64,000 nt of DNA, taken from assembly GCF_001661265.1 (NCBI RefSeq), contig NW_017567003.1, forward strand, positions 248,001 through 312,000, written 5' to 3'. Of this stretch, positions 23,039-34,521 are shown piece after piece. The DNA comes from Saitoella complicata NRRL Y-17804 (Eukaryota; Ascomycota; Saitoellomycetes; Saitoellales; Saitoellaceae). Within the stretch, counting starts at the first letter, position 1; each line of letters opens with the position of its first letter. The notes under the pieces were generated by a model that did no database searches, was not told the origin of the DNA, and saw nothing but the letters and a program-made list of their open reading frames with translations. The position numbers were made by a program, and so were the translations under genes.

Positions 23039-23350
23039 CTACGCACCAGGCGTACCGAACCTCCCATTTCGCTTCTTCTCGCCGTCGTCAGGCCTGTCTT
23101 GTAGGTTGTAGGTGTTTTCCTCCATTTGCTTCTCCACTCGCGCACGCACTTCATCTAACATGTCTCGGTCGATCATGACGTGGTCGTCATCGAGGTCATG
23201 AACGATGAGTTTGTTGCCTCTTTCCTCGTCCATTTGTAGAATGATGGTTTTGACGGTGGGATCACTGGAAGCAAGACGTCAGCTCGACTCACACAAATAT
23301 ACAGAGACATCATACCATGATATTAACAGTCCCTTGGTGGCCCTGACCAT
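23039..23350 (-). CDS. tfb5: TFIIH subunit TFB5 (TTDA/GTF2H5)
   Basis: TFB5 is the smallest subunit of the transcription and nucleotide-excision-repair factor TFIIH; it binds and stabilises Tfb2. Two exons: 23350-23316 (35 nt) and 23264-23039, with a 51-nt intron between, giving 86 aa. The reconstructed protein starts MVRATKGLLISCDPTVKTII and continues LQMDEE...KLIVHDLDDDHVMI, matching the family pattern V.A.KG.L..CDP...I...DE....IIHDLDD.H. A longer tail than in human (GEKKRNGRFGTPGA) follows. Most gene finders miss a gene this small. It is divergent from TIM44, with about 195 bp between starts. Confidence 0.9.
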
Positions 23351-23544
23351 CTCGAAGCTTCTGTATGTAACGTTGACTCCATTCCCGCCCATATCCGGCG
23401 GCCCCCGGCCTGTGGCGGAGCGCACCGCCACTACGGTCAGCCGAACAAAAGTCCCGGAGGCGCCGCAACTGATCAGAACATACGGCAAACCCAGCTGGTT
23501 AAAAAACCCAGATCGCACCGGTATCCACCCGTCGCCGATACACA

Positions 23545-24819
23545 ATGAGACGAGCAGTTTCCTCCCTGCCTCTGCGGCGACAAATCATCGCCTCCCGAAC
23601 CTTCCATGCCTCGTCAACGTTGAGAGAAGGAAACCCTAGATCTCCCTTGAAGGTCTTCATGGAGACGTTCAAGAGCGAGCTGCAGAAGTCGAATGAGTTG
23701 CAGGAGAAAGTGAAGGCTTTGTCAGATGAGACTGGGAAGGTTGCTGATAGTGAGTCGTTCTCGCGGGCGAAGGATGCGTTCACCAAAGCGAAGGAGAGGG
23801 CGGATGCCGTTTCTGCATTCGGTGGAAAGCATGTTCAGAAGGCCGCTGAGGTTGTCGGTACTGGAGCCAAAGCTGCTTGGGAGGCGCCGTTAGTGAAGGG
23901 TACCAGGAAGGTCGTAACGACTTCTGCCAGCGCTGTCGCAAGTGGTCTCGACACCGCCACTAAGCCTATTCGTGAGTCGGAGGCCTACAAGAAGGTTTCG
24001 TCGAGTGTTGCGGAGACTATCGATGATGGTCGGTCGTCTGCTTACGGAGGTTACATCGAGAAGGAGGAGAGAAGAAAGAGGCGTGAGGCACGAGAAGCGG
24101 GTAAGCACTACGTTACCCCGAACGCCGATGCGGGAGAGGCTTTGGTTCTCCACAAGGACAGCCAGTTGAAGGAGGCATGGAAGAAGTGGAAGGAGGATTC
24201 TGCGGCTGCGCAAGCTCTTAACCGTGTCCGTCATGCCGTGAACGAGTCTGAGAACCCTATGGTTGAGAGATTCCGTGATATGGCCGAGCGTGTGTCGGAT
24301 ACCTGGTCTGGATGGTTCGCCGAGACTGAGAGTGCTCAGGTTGTTCGTATGTTCAAGGAGATTGATCCTACTTTCTCTATGGAGCCTTTCCTTCAGGAAC
24401 TCCGTGAGTTCATTCTCCCTGAGGTTGTGGAGGCTTACGTCAAGGGCGATGGTCAGGTTTTGAAGCAGTGGCTCGGCGAGGCGCCGTTCTCCGTCTGGTC
24501 ATCCATCAACAAGCAGTACGTCGAGCAAGGTGTTATCTCGGACGGTAAGGTCCTCGACATCCGTGGTGTCGACATCGCTCAGTCCAAGATTCTGCCACCA
24601 AATGACATCCCCGTTTTCGTTGTCAGCTTCAGGTGTCAGGAGGTGCATCTGTACAGAAACATGAAGACCGGAGAGTTGGTTGCTGGATCTGAGGACGCTA
24701 TCCAGTTGGTGCCCTACGTTGCTGTGATCACCAGGATCCCTGACGAGGTCACCAACCCTGAGACGAGAGGATGGAGAATCGCCGATTTCGCTCGTGGTGC
24801 TGCTCGTGACTACACATAA
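23545..24819 (+). CDS. tim44: Tim44, import-motor scaffold of the mitochondrial inner membrane
   Basis: Tim44 ties the TIM23 channel to mtHsp70 on the matrix side and drives presequence-protein import. The frame is intronless, 424 aa. A presequence (MRRAVSSLPLRRQIIASRTF) leads into a charged coiled-coil region with SPLKVFMETFKSELQKSNEL. The Tim44-like C-terminal domain covers roughly residues 260-410, with EIDPTFSMEPFLQELREFIL, VVEAYVKGD and ILPPNDIPVFVVSFRCQEVH. Length and order match fungal Tim44 proteins. It belongs to the run of mitochondrial genes in this part of the window. Confidence 0.95.
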   Translation: MRRAVSSLPLRRQIIASRTFHASSTLREGNPRSPLKVFMETFKSELQKSNELQEKVKALSDETGKVADSESFSRAKDAFTKAKERADAVSAFGGKHVQKAAEVVGTGAKAAWEAPLVKGTRKVVTTSASAVASGLDTATKPIRESEAYKKVSSSVAETIDDGRSSAYGGYIEKEERRKRREAREAGKHYVTPNADAGEALVLHKDSQLKEAWKKWKEDSAAAQALNRVRHAVNESENPMVERFRDMAERVSDTWSGWFAETESAQVVRMFKEIDPTFSMEPFLQELREFILPEVVEAYVKGDGQVLKQWLGEAPFSVWSSINKQYVEQGVISDGKVLDIRGVDIAQSKILPPNDIPVFVVSFRCQEVHLYRNMKTGELVAGSEDAIQLVPYVAVITRIPDEVTNPETRGWRIADFARGAARDYT

Positions 24820-25510
24820 GCGGCGAAGACGCGAGGCATTGGGAGGCGAGGCTGAGTTGTTTGTGCTTTCGGAGTTACTCTTGGGATGTTTACGTATCTG
24901 GCATGGTCGTGCCAACACTCTCCACTTTTCGGTTTAAGCTTCACATTTGGTGCTGGCGTAATACCCTTGGTTTTTGGATGGGCTACAAAAATGCGAAAAG
25001 TTTGTACATACTTAGCATATGGGGTCTGATGGATGGATGGCTGCTTCAGTAGAGCATGTTTGCGGGACGGATGGATGGGATGAAAAAAGCTTAAGGAAGT
25101 GCACGTTTGCAATTGCACTTGATGGCAAAAACCATAGCTATGAAGTGTACGCTGAGAATAAGAGGTTATTGAATTCTTCACCCTATTCACATGTGTGCGC
25201 CTAATCTACAGCGGTTCACTTCTTCGCACAGTTCCCGAGGTTGCGATTTACGGCTTCGTTACTTCCGAAAAAGACTTCATCGGTACCGTATCGCGACGCG
25301 TAACGTGGACCCGTAACAGACGAGACGATCCTTCTCCACAATCTAGCATTTGCGAGTCATAGTCAAGGAGCAGAGGTTGCTGCCCGAACCGGAAGAACCA
25401 CGACAATCGCTAGAGGCAGACGATCAACGTTAAGATACGTGAGAGACCTCCGTACCACCCACACCTCTCCAACGACACAGAGAAACTCTCAAACCAATTT
25501 CATCCATCTC
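24820..25510. other. Convergent intergenic region, TIM44 and FOL3
   Basis: 690 bp between two stop codons. Small frames here have no family features. I see no gene or RNA. Confidence 0.5.
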
Positions 25511-26779
25511 TCACTGCGCCAAATCCCTCTCCATCTTCTTCACCTCTCCTATCAGATATAGACTCCCACACACCACCACTGTCCCCTCTTCATTGCCTTC
25601 CACCGCCCATCTCAAACTACCACTCACATCTCTCCCAAAGCCTTGCGTCTGACCCTCCACCGCATTCCCTAGCACCTCCCGTGCAACCTCTGTAATCTGT
25701 CCCGCCGGAACGGGCTTAACCCACGGCATTCCATCAACATCCCCAAACTCAACCGCGGCAATGCGATCAGTGCTCCGGACCAATATTTTCAACATCTCAT
25801 CCAAATCCTTTCCTTGTGAGAATGCCATTACCCATGTGATTGGTCCCTTCCGTCGTAAGGTGTTGACATACTCAGCCAAGGAATGTGCTGCATTTGCGTT
25901 GTGTGCACCATCGAGGAGGAGTGGGTTTGATGACACTGTTGGGATAGTGGTCCATTCTAGGCGTCCGGGCCATTGTGTTGCGGTTATGCCTTGTCGGATG
26001 ATTTGGGGTGTGATGCCTGGCAGTGATCCCTGGAGATGTGAAAGAGCCACGACAGCAACAGACACATTTGCCTTCTGATGTGCCCCGGGAAGTGGTGTCT
26101 GAACCGATATTGGTCCCCAAGTCTTCGTCTGCACGGAATATGTCTGCAATCCCTCCTCTGTACCCTGGACAACCTCAACCTCAGCCCCCACTGATTCAGC
26201 GGTCTCATGAAAAGCATCTAATGCTTCCCCGTCATTCTCCCCATCAACAACGCACCTAACACCCCTCTTCATAATCCCCGCCTTCTCCTTTGCTATCGCC
26301 CCAAGAGTATCCCCCAATAGACTCTGATGATCCATCGCAATCCCGGTAATAATCGTAACCAACGGCTTCTCCAACACATTTGTCGCATCAAGCCTGCCGC
26401 CAAGCCCAACTTCGATGACAGCGACATCGACATGCAGGCAAGCAAAGATGTCAAATGCAGTTGCGGTTAAGAGTTCAAATTCTGAGGCATTGATGGAGTG
26501 GGTTTGGTTCACTTCTCGTACTCTCCGCTCACTAGCCAAGAAGACATCCTCTTGTACTGCCTTGTTTCTGATCGATATACAATCCCATCGATCAATGAGA
26601 TGCGGACTGGTGAAGCGACCAGTGAGGATCCCGGCATGAGTTAAGACAGAGTCAAGGTATGCACAGACAGATCCTTTGCCATTTGTGCCGGCGACATGAA
26701 TTGCTTTGAATGCATGGTGAGGGTGGTTGAGTGGTACTAGAAGTTTGAGGATACGAGCGAGCCCGAGTTCGATTGGCAT
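25511..26779 (-). CDS. fol3: Dihydrofolate/folylpolyglutamate synthase (Mur ligase)
   Basis: This enzyme adds L-glutamate to dihydropteroate, or to folates, in folate biosynthesis using ATP. The single-exon 422-residue frame shows the ATP loop AGTNGKGSVCAYLDSVL, the family marker GRFTSPHLIDRWDCI, VGLGGRLDATNV and the glycine-rich C-terminal domain with LLDGAHNANAAHSLAEYV. Its short form without targeting sequence and the start MPIELGLARI fit the dihydrofolate synthase Fol3 better than the longer Met7 folylpolyglutamate synthase, but paralog choice is by length and feel only. It is divergent from the FAD oxidoreductase at 26987, separated by 207 bp. Confidence 0.85.
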   Translation of the reverse strand: MPIELGLARILKLLVPLNHPHHAFKAIHVAGTNGKGSVCAYLDSVLTHAGILTGRFTSPHLIDRWDCISIRNKAVQEDVFLASERRVREVNQTHSINASEFELLTATAFDIFACLHVDVAVIEVGLGGRLDATNVLEKPLVTIITGIAMDHQSLLGDTLGAIAKEKAGIMKRGVRCVVDGENDGEALDAFHETAESVGAEVEVVQGTEEGLQTYSVQTKTWGPISVQTPLPGAHQKANVSVAVVALSHLQGSLPGITPQIIRQGITATQWPGRLEWTTIPTVSSNPLLLDGAHNANAAHSLAEYVNTLRRKGPITWVMAFSQGKDLDEMLKILVRSTDRIAAVEFGDVDGMPWVKPVPAGQITEVAREVLGNAVEGQTQGFGRDVSGSLRWAVEGNEEGTVVVCGSLYLIGEVKKMERDLAQ

Positions 26780-26986
26780 GCCAGGTTGCGGGGAGGTGAT
26801 GTATTTGCGCAGTCAGATGTAACGTAGACAGATCCCACTTCGGGGCGGTCGGTTTCCGAGGTCGAGATTCGCGAATTCGATGCGCGTCCAACGGCACCCG
26901 ATTTGGAGATCCATTACGACATCGCAAGTTATAATAACCAGCAGGACCCTTCCCACCATGTACCCAAGTAACCAACACCGACGAAG

Positions 26987-28645
26987 ATGTCCTCAAAAGA
27001 GCCCTTCATCGGGCAAAAGAAGCGCGTTCTCATCGTCGGTGCCGGTGCAGCTGGTATGAGTTGCGCCGACCAACTCTCAAAGTCGCCCGAGAAATTCGAT
27101 GTTACGATTATTGATGCACAAGATTACTGTGGTGGACAAGCCTTCTCGATCGGGATTGATAAGGAGAAGTTTGGGGCTGAGTGGTTGAATCAGGGTGTTC
27201 AGGGCGGGAGCTATATCTTCCGCCATACGTTCCGGATGTTCGAGCAGCAGGGATTCAAAGCGGATCCAGTGAAATTGCAGGTTTCGTTCGGGAAGGGGGA
27301 TCGGTTCTGGACAAATGTGTTTCCGACAAAGATGGTGCAGAAACATGCTTCAGAGATCAAGCGATTCACGCTGTTGCTCAAATTCATCCGCTGGTTCGAG
27401 GTGTTCTTCGTATTTATGCCGATCAAGGTTCTCATGAAGCTTTTCATGTTCTCAACTGAGTTCACGGAGTATATGATCTTACCGACCATCGCACTCTTCC
27501 TCGGCACAGGAAATGCAACACCAGAAGTCTCGTCCGTGATCCTCGAGCGTTTGTTCACGTCCCCGACATACGGAATGTGGTACCCCGCAGACGAAGACAG
27601 TCTCGCATCGAACCACCCCCCGATGTGCGTATTCCCCAAGTTTTCAGATTTCTACGAAACGTGGAGACAGAGCCTCGTCAAAGCTGGTGTCAACGTCCGC
27701 CTAAGCACGGAACTCACACGGGTCATCAAGCGCACATCCTCAGGCGTGAAGGTCGGAACCAAACCCCGTAAGCCTCAGCCGGACCACCACAACCCAGTTG
27801 GTGGTGACCCAGACGCTCCTGAGACCATTGAGGACTACGACGAAATCGTACTCTGCGTCCTCGCTGACACCGCCAAACGGCTGCTCGGCAAAAACGCCAC
27901 GACAAAGGAAAAATTTGTGTTGGGCTCTACGAAGTGGTCTGATGACGTTACCGTCACTCACTGGGACGACACTTACATGCAAAACCACTACACGAACACT
28001 TACGACCCAGATCAAGCTATCCGTACTTTAAATGGAAAGGATCAGTCGTTGAGGAATGAGCGGGGTGGATCGTTCGCGCCGATGTACTATATCAAGCCAT
28101 ACCCCGAAGACCCCAGCAAACTCGAAATGTGCTTCGATTGTACGAACTACCAATCACAGTTCCCACGAGTCTCAAACCCAGCTGACCCACCCTCTGGTTT
28201 GGAAGTCAGCCGACTTCCACTCAACCGCCATGTGTTCCAGACAATTTTCCTGAACAAGGATCGTGATTCACCATTGTGGACCATGGACCAGATCAATAAA
28301 GATAAGATTATCCGCATCGATTGGTGGCACCAACTCTGCCACTCCTGGACCCACTATCTCTTCGTTGTCCCCTGGATGTGGGCCCTCAACGGCCGGCACC
28401 ACACCCGGTACGCCGCAGCCTGGACATTGGTCAACGCACACGAACTCGCCGTCATCTCCGGACTCGCAGCAGCGTGGAGTTTGGGCGGAGGGTATCCGGA
28501 GGAGATGTGGCATGATGGGAAGGAAGCGGGGAGGGTTGAGCCGGGGGTCGAGGAGAGGAAGGGGAGGTGGGAGGGGTTTGCGGTATTGTGTTTTAGGTTG
28601 TATTGTTTGTTGGCTTATGGGAGGTGGTATTCTAAGGGGAGCTAG
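26987..28645 (+). CDS. FAD-dependent amine-oxidase-like oxidoreductase
   Basis: The N-terminus is an ADP-binding Rossmann fold: RVLIVGAGAAGMSCADQL, with the acidic end of strand 2 in VTIIDAQDYCGGQA. This places it in the NAD(P)/FAD-binding amine oxidase/desaturase-like superfamily. The middle includes LYSTELTRV-like substrate-side segments and DYDEIVLCVLADTAKRLLG, the usual late FAD-contact strand. The C-terminal 130 residues hold WWHQLCHSWTHYLF, RHHTRYAAAWTLVNAHELA and a hydrophobic stretch. It is 552 aa and intronless. Substrate is unknown; I would not name a specific oxidase. Shared promoter with FOL3 is positional only. Confidence 0.8.
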   Translation: MSSKEPFIGQKKRVLIVGAGAAGMSCADQLSKSPEKFDVTIIDAQDYCGGQAFSIGIDKEKFGAEWLNQGVQGGSYIFRHTFRMFEQQGFKADPVKLQVSFGKGDRFWTNVFPTKMVQKHASEIKRFTLLLKFIRWFEVFFVFMPIKVLMKLFMFSTEFTEYMILPTIALFLGTGNATPEVSSVILERLFTSPTYGMWYPADEDSLASNHPPMCVFPKFSDFYETWRQSLVKAGVNVRLSTELTRVIKRTSSGVKVGTKPRKPQPDHHNPVGGDPDAPETIEDYDEIVLCVLADTAKRLLGKNATTKEKFVLGSTKWSDDVTVTHWDDTYMQNHYTNTYDPDQAIRTLNGKDQSLRNERGGSFAPMYYIKPYPEDPSKLEMCFDCTNYQSQFPRVSNPADPPSGLEVSRLPLNRHVFQTIFLNKDRDSPLWTMDQINKDKIIRIDWWHQLCHSWTHYLFVVPWMWALNGRHHTRYAAAWTLVNAHELAVISGLAAAWSLGGGYPEEMWHDGKEAGRVEPGVEERKGRWEGFAVLCFRLYCLLAYGRWYSKGS

Positions 28646-28694
28646 ATCGGGATATCTGATACCGGTAGGGCTTGGTGAATGGGAACGTATTGCT

Positions 28695-29396
28695 TCAGTC
28701 ACTGTCTGAGTCTGAACCGTAAGCTATTAGGCCGGATAACCCAGCTGGTTTTGCTGTTGGTGGCTCTTCTGTGAGTTTTGATGGTTCGGGTATTATCGGC
28801 GCAGGTTTTGCAGTCTCTTTCGGTGTTTCCTCCTTCTGTAGCGGCTTCTCCTTGTTTTCGGTGTCTTTCATAACACTTGGCGGACCAGCCGCACCCTTTG
28901 CCTTCTTCACAACCAGCCCAACCAACACATTCTCCTTCTTCCGTTTCTTTGTCTCCTCCTTCGACACCTCCTTCTTCAGCGCTATTGGCGGCTCCGTGGC
29001 CGTGGCCGTAGCCGTAGCCGTAACCGTCGCCTGCTCCGCCTCATACCTCGCTCGCCTAAATGCATCCATCTCCCTCTCCATCTCCTCCCTCTTCTCTCGA
29101 TCCTCCCGACGCTTCTGTTCTTGTACGTCCGCCAAGAAGTCAACTTCGTCATCGTCGAGCCGACGGATGAGATTAGAGAATTTTGCGGCTTCCATACGCG
29201 CTTCCTCCTTCTTGAGCTTGTTTTCTTGGAGGCGGTCGAAGAGGGATCGGTCATCCACGGACTCCTTTGGTTCTTTATTCCTTTCCTGCAGGCCTGCTAC
29301 ACGGGCTTTGGCTGCTGCCCAATCCTCGTTTTCTTCTGCATTCTGAGTTGCTTCATTCTCTCGTAGGGTACGCTCCGAAACAAATCCGGAGGACAT
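28695..29396 (-). CDS. NIP30/FAM192A (PSME3IP1) family nuclear protein
   Basis: FAM192A proteins bind the nuclear proteasome activator PA28-gamma in animals; the role in fungi is unclear. The frame has 233 residues. The N-terminal NIP30 domain is recognisable from MSSGFVSERTL, DDRSLFDRLQENKLKKEE and FSNLIRRLDDDEVDFLADV. A repeat of TATATATAT is coded by a GTAGCC/GTGGCC-type tandem at about 28996-29030. The lysine-rich tail (KKRKKENVLVGLVVKKAKG) looks like a nuclear signal. The C-terminus, GLIAYGSDSDSD, matches the acidic end of the family. Divergent from CIA30 with 135 bp between starts. Confidence 0.85.
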   Translation of the reverse strand: MSSGFVSERTLRENEATQNAEENEDWAAAKARVAGLQERNKEPKESVDDRSLFDRLQENKLKKEEARMEAAKFSNLIRRLDDDEVDFLADVQEQKRREDREKREEMEREMDAFRRARYEAEQATVTATATATATEPPIALKKEVSKEETKKRKKENVLVGLVVKKAKGAAGPPSVMKDTENKEKPLQKEETPKETAKPAPIIPEPSKLTEEPPTAKPAGLSGLIAYGSDSDSD

Positions 29397-29461
29397 GGTG
29401 TTTTCGACACGGCCGGCTTCACGACGTTCCCCGATGTACTGTAAGGCACGCCCGGTCGCGG

Positions 29462-29469
29462 TATATATA
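29462..29469 (+). promoter_or_regulatory. TATA box in the NIP30/CIA30 divergent promoter
   Basis: TATATATA lies 63 nt upstream of the CIA30 ATG. Being palindromic it could serve either strand, and it is about 65 nt from the NIP30 start too. The whole shared gap is only 135 bp. Confidence 0.4.
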
Positions 29470-29531
29470 CGACATCATCAGTGTTGCGCGAAGGCAACCT
29501 CCAACCTTCAACAGCAGCAGCAAGTACGACC

Positions 29532-30376
29532 ATGTCTTTTTGGAAACGCAGCTATGACGAACTCCGCAAATACACCGCGAAGGCCATCAGATCAAACCCC
29601 AGCGCAAGGGACCCAGAACTTACCTTCATCAACTTCAAAACCCCCGAGGCCCTTAACTCTGTCATCACCGGCTGCGACGAAGACATCGGTGGTTTCTCCT
29701 CCGTAAACCTCGATTTCGAACCCTCAGAAAACGCCGCAGTCTTCCACGGAAACCTGTCACTTCAAGTCCCCGTTAACCCCAGTGTAACGCGTTCGGGGTA
29801 TGCGGCATTCCGTACGAAGGTTCCTGCGAAGACTATTTTTGGTACACCAAGGTTTGAGACAGATGGGTATCAACATATCGCATTAAGAGTAAAGGGTGAT
29901 CGTCGCAAGTATTTTGTGAACGTTCAGGGAGACACTTTCTCCCAAACGGATTTGTGGCAGCATAGGCTATTCTTGTCGACGCCCGGTCAGTGGGAGACAG
30001 TAATGGTATGTACCTCGGGTTGCGTGTGGCGTGGGCTTGTTAACATCAGGCTTTAGATCCCTTTTGGTGACTTTGTTTTGACAAGCGAAGGCAAAGTCGA
30101 AAGAAGACAGGACGGCATGCCCCGGGATAAAGTCCGTACTGTGGGTATCTCCATACTAGACAGGCAGGAAGGCCCATATAAGCTGCACATTCAGTGGATT
30201 AAAGTATGTACACACCACTTGTCGTCTGGTTTAGCTACTAACTGGGTTATGTGCAGGCGATGGGCGATGAGGCATCCGGGAAGAAGCCCGAGCATGCGAA
30301 CCCGTTGGAGGGAGTCAAGATGGAGAAACCGGAGGCAGAGGTGAAGGGCGGGAAGCGTGGGAAGGATCAGCTCTGA
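29532..30376 (+). CDS. CIA30/NDUFAF1, complex I assembly factor
   Basis: CIA30 helps build the membrane arm of respiratory complex I. Three exons are 29532-30005, 30057-30203 and 30257-30376, with introns of 51 and 53 nt; the second carries CTAAC. The protein is 246 aa. The CIA30 domain starts early (FINFKTPEALNSVITGCDED) and shows the family stretches AAVFHGNLSL, YAAFRTK, YQHIALRVKGDRRKYFVNVQ and SDYLPFGDF-like IPFGDFVLT. It ends with a charged tail. The first 25 residues are basic and helical and may serve as the targeting signal. Together with NDUFA13 at 38348 it indicates a genome that keeps complex I. Confidence 0.93.
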
Positions 30377-30930
30377 GTAAACATGTGTTTGCCACCATAC
30401 TCGCAACAATTCATAGGGGGAAGGACAGTGGTCAAGCGGATGGTATAACAGGATGCTGTGCCCTTTCTTCCCTTATTCGTGGAAAGATAGTATTGCTATT
30501 TGACTAGTTCCAAGGCTTAAGGAAAGGCGATTGATTCGTTTAGTCTACGGATTACGAGTTTACCATGGCGGGAATATTTCGTTGATCCGACTTTCCCTAG
30601 GCTTGGCGTCAAGCATGATCTCTATTTCAATGCATTATCCTCCCCCATACCCATCCCGATGCCGATAGCTAGCTGTCGGCAGGGAGCTTGTAAGCTTAAG
30701 TATCGGTACTGAGGCGTGAAAAACCAGGGCGAGTGAATGCCGAAAGGTGGTTAGAGAGCCTTTGACCCATCCTCATAGATACCAGGTACCTAGCTGCCGT
30801 GCAATACAAAATGTCTCAGGACAGTCAACACCGGCCGCGGGGTGTCTTCTTTTCATGGTATATCTGATATATTATCATTCCCTATATCCTACCTTACTGT
30901 CCAGAAAGATGCACGCTCACAATACCGCGC
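30377..30930. other. Convergent intergenic region, CIA30 and RIC1
   Basis: 553 bp between stops; no gene or RNA recognised. Confidence 0.5.
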
Positions 30931-33900
30931 TTACTGTAATGTCAACCCTTGTATGCCCAATGCGTCCGTGCCCGAACTCGGGTACGACTCCTGTGCCTGT
31001 TCTTGCTCCAACATGAACTCCTCATCCTCACGCACCGAGTACTCGATCGGCTCACCAGCCAGTGCCAGTGCCTGTTTGAGCGTTTTTCCCGTCTCTGTAG
31101 GTACATTTCTTAGCAACTTCACGAATTGTGCTTAGGGGTGACCTACTGTCCAAGGACATCAAGAACCTCGCCAGTTCCTTTGCTAGGTCCCAATCGGCGA
31201 CTTCGATTGCTTTTGCGAGGAGGCGTACGGTGTCTTGACTACTGTCCTTGAGCTTCTCGAGGGTATGTAGGACGACAAGATATGCTCCGGCAGTCTTGTA
31301 TTTGCCTTGTTCCATGCAGCGCTGTAATCCACGTTAGCAAAAATAAGCGCACTTGATGCGATACGGGACAAACCTCGAATAACTCCTTTGGGCTCCCAAC
31401 TATCTTGAATAACTTATCCCAACACATAACCTCAGTTTTGCGCGCACACCCAACGACAACATCCAAATACTCCTCAAAATTCGACAAAAACCCGATCGCC
31501 CTCGGCAAAACTTCTTCACTGGGATCCAAATCCCGCTTATCCGCCTCATCTTCCAAGATCTCATGAAGAAGGAGTTCGAGGATATGCTCAAAGTACGGCA
31601 AATGCTGATACCTCGACGCCAACATCAAGGCGTCACGCGTAAACGAACTCCACATCTTCTGCCGTGTTGGCTTGGAGGAAAGTTGTCGTCGCAGGACGTG
31701 ATGTAGGAAAAGGTGTGCGCCGGTTGTATACCGGAACGTCGTGAAATCCAGATTTCGCCGCTGTACAGTTTCAGATTCAATACCCACCAGCAGAGCCTTA
31801 TCCATCAACGTCACAATCGGGTAAAAGTCGGACGGGGTAACATCCACGCAGTTGTCCAAGGCGTCCAAATCCGTCCAGACCTGTGAATCCTGTTAGCTTA
31901 ACCCCTGTGGGGACAATGTGACATTCGATTCACCTTCACGTGCTTCCCATCATAGGCCCACAATGATCCCCTCATCTCGCTTATACCGTGCGACACCTGT
32001 GGCATCAACGCAAACCACTCTACATGCCTCGACGCCTTTCGCATGTCGTACCGCACTTCCTGATCACTGCTGTTTCCGGCGCCATCTTCTCTGCTCGCCG
32101 GACGTGGTGATAGCAGAACCAACTCTCCATCCACCAAGAGGGTCAACGTAGCTACCAGCGCATCATTCCCCGGATCGCCCGCACGACTCTGCTCCTCTGG
32201 CACTACCCAGCTCAGAGCACGTACCCGTGCCGGTGCATGAACGATACCACTCAACCCAACCTGTCCAACAAGCTGTAGTCTCCACTTATTGCTGCTGCTC
32301 CCAAGCCGTGACGAAGCCACGATAACGTAGTGATATAACGTGTTGTCATGCGCGTAAACCAACACGCCAGCATCACCCAAAACCGTAACAGTCTGAATCG
32401 CCGCTGGAAGTTTCTCAGTGTGCAGGATTGACGCATCTTCAATGGTAAGCTCTCTGGAATAAAGCCGAACCTGTTACACCTCAAGATTAGAAAAAGCACA
32501 TAAACGCCTCAATCCCTCGCGGACATACCATATGCTGCCCACCAGGCCCTTCCACTCCCACGACCAAAACATGCCCGATCCACCCACCACCACCCCTAAC
32601 AGTCCAGTCCACCTCCCCACCACTCGTATTCGGCATCGCAACCTTCCACCTTCCACTACGCACTGAGAAATGCGCTAAGCCACGGCGTCCGGCAACGGCG
32701 ACATACCTCCCATCCTCACTGACACACGCCCACCTCACAGGTCCAGCATCGCGAAGGTAAGGCGCCGGGATAGCTGATGACTGCCACAATGTCGATGCTG
32801 CGTCAGGATTTAGCGGTGCGAGGGAGGTATGAGGGAGAGATGCGGCGCGGTAGACGTGGACGTGTGTAGAGGTGAGGAGAAGTGGGTGCGGTGACGAAAG
32901 CTGCGGCAGTGAAGCAAGGTAGGCGAAAGGCAGCGTCCACAGCCGTCTCCTTTCACCACTGACCTCGGCGTCAGCGTCAATTTCAGCGGAGAGCATAACA
33001 AGCTCAGCTCCAGCCCAAACCGCATCCCTCACCCCACGCATGAAATCTTCTTTATCTCGTGAGACGTCCGAGTCAGTAAACGAGCTCACAACCGCATGCC
33101 CATACACACTCCAAACCCCCCATCCCCTCTCATACCCCACAAAAATCGCACACCCGTCTTCCGTCCACGCCATCGTTTTCACAGCTCCCGTCTGCGCACC
33201 AACATTCGACGCCGCGGCACGGAGGGTGAGGGAGTGCGATCTCTCCACCTCGCCGTCATAGTTCTTGATGTGGTAGACTTGTAGGGAACCGTCTTCGCTT
33301 CCGATCGCAACCAGCGAGAACCGGGCGTTGATGACGGCGTGGGTGGGTTTGGCACCCGCTGCGGGATCCGCGTCGTGGAATAAATGCCCCCGCCACGCCT
33401 TTCCTCCGATTTTGGCGAGTCGTTGAACGAGATACACCTCTCCCGTCCCTGTCAAGAAACAATAAATATCCATCGCACGATCGTAAACCATCCCCGTAAC
33501 CACAACCCTCTCACCCGCCACAACCGGCTGCTTCACCCACTCCATCCGCCTCACCGCCTCGGTCACCGGTTTGATATTGACAGCACCAGGGCTGGAAGAA
33601 GGCCACGGTATGCACTGAACAGCACTTGGCGACCTCGTACTAACCACCAACTCATCATCACCCACACAACACCCAGCGATCCCCGCATCGATCTTAACCG
33701 ACATCTTGAATCTTAAATCAACCATCCCCACACCCCTCGCATCACTGAACGTACTCCTCGAGTGCAAATGCGAGGAAGGGGTATGCAGTTGTAGAGAGGG
33801 GATCGCGGGGTCGTGGAGGAGGGTGTAGAGGAGGAGGTAGTCGCGTGAGGTACGGAGTGCGAGGGAGGTGCCGTCGGGGCGGATGTGGAGGGAGGTGTTG

Positions 33901-34272
33901 GGACCGTATTGCGATAAGGATTTCTGCGAGCGGACGAGGCGGGAGCATATTGCTGTTGGCTATGAACCTCAGTCAACATCTTGTTACAATTGAGTGGATT
34001 GGTGGTTGCATGCATACCTTGATCTGCCATATTGAAACTTCCGTAGCTGTTAGTGTTGCGAACAATTGAGCTGATCTGAAGCGTTCGAGGGCGATAATGC
34101 CATCACCATGCTCGTCGTTCTTCTCCTCATCTAATTGTGCTGATACAGGCTGTGAGTCGTCGTCAGGCCTCGGCGACGACGGCGTCGATCCTGCCACAGG
34201 AGGTGAAGCCGGCGCAGGTGTCGGAGTTTCCGTACAGTGCAAGAGCCTTGGAACGCCAAATGGCCAGTACAT
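30931..34272 (-). CDS. ric1: Ric1, subunit of the Ypt6/Rab6 guanine-nucleotide exchange factor
   Basis: Ric1 with Rgp1 activates the Golgi Rab Ypt6/Rab6 and is needed for endosome-to-Golgi recycling. The start is the hallmark MYWPFGVPRLL. Six or seven exons are needed. The N-terminal half is a beta-propeller, including WTEDGCAIFVGYERGWGVWS followed by VYGHAVVSSF, the most conserved Ric1 block. The C-terminal half is the RIC1 helical domain, for example FTTFRYTTGAHLFLHHVLR, YLDVVVGCARKTEV, MEQGKYKTAGAYLVVLHTLE and DWDLAKELARFLMSL. Several introns are clear, around 34020, 32480, 31890, 31340 and 31110; the exact edges of others were not solved. It runs towards CIA30 and away from nothing on its 5' side except YPI1, which is on the same strand. 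Confidence 0.9.
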
Positions 34273-34521
34273 CCCAATCTAATGACCTTCCGTGCAGCTG
34301 GGTGTATGCTACCTGGTATGATCGCGGTGACGGGTGTGTTTGTTTGTAGGGTTGCTCAAATGAATAAGGTTCTCGGTACGGCAGCGGCTCGCGTGCGGTA
34401 TTCTTGGCCTGTTGTGGGGTTCAGGCACGATGTGAACGAGGGAAATGTTGACAGATCTCGATCATGTTTATTGTATGCAAAACGCGATAAATCTATGCTG
34501 AGATAGGGTACGGAGCAAGGC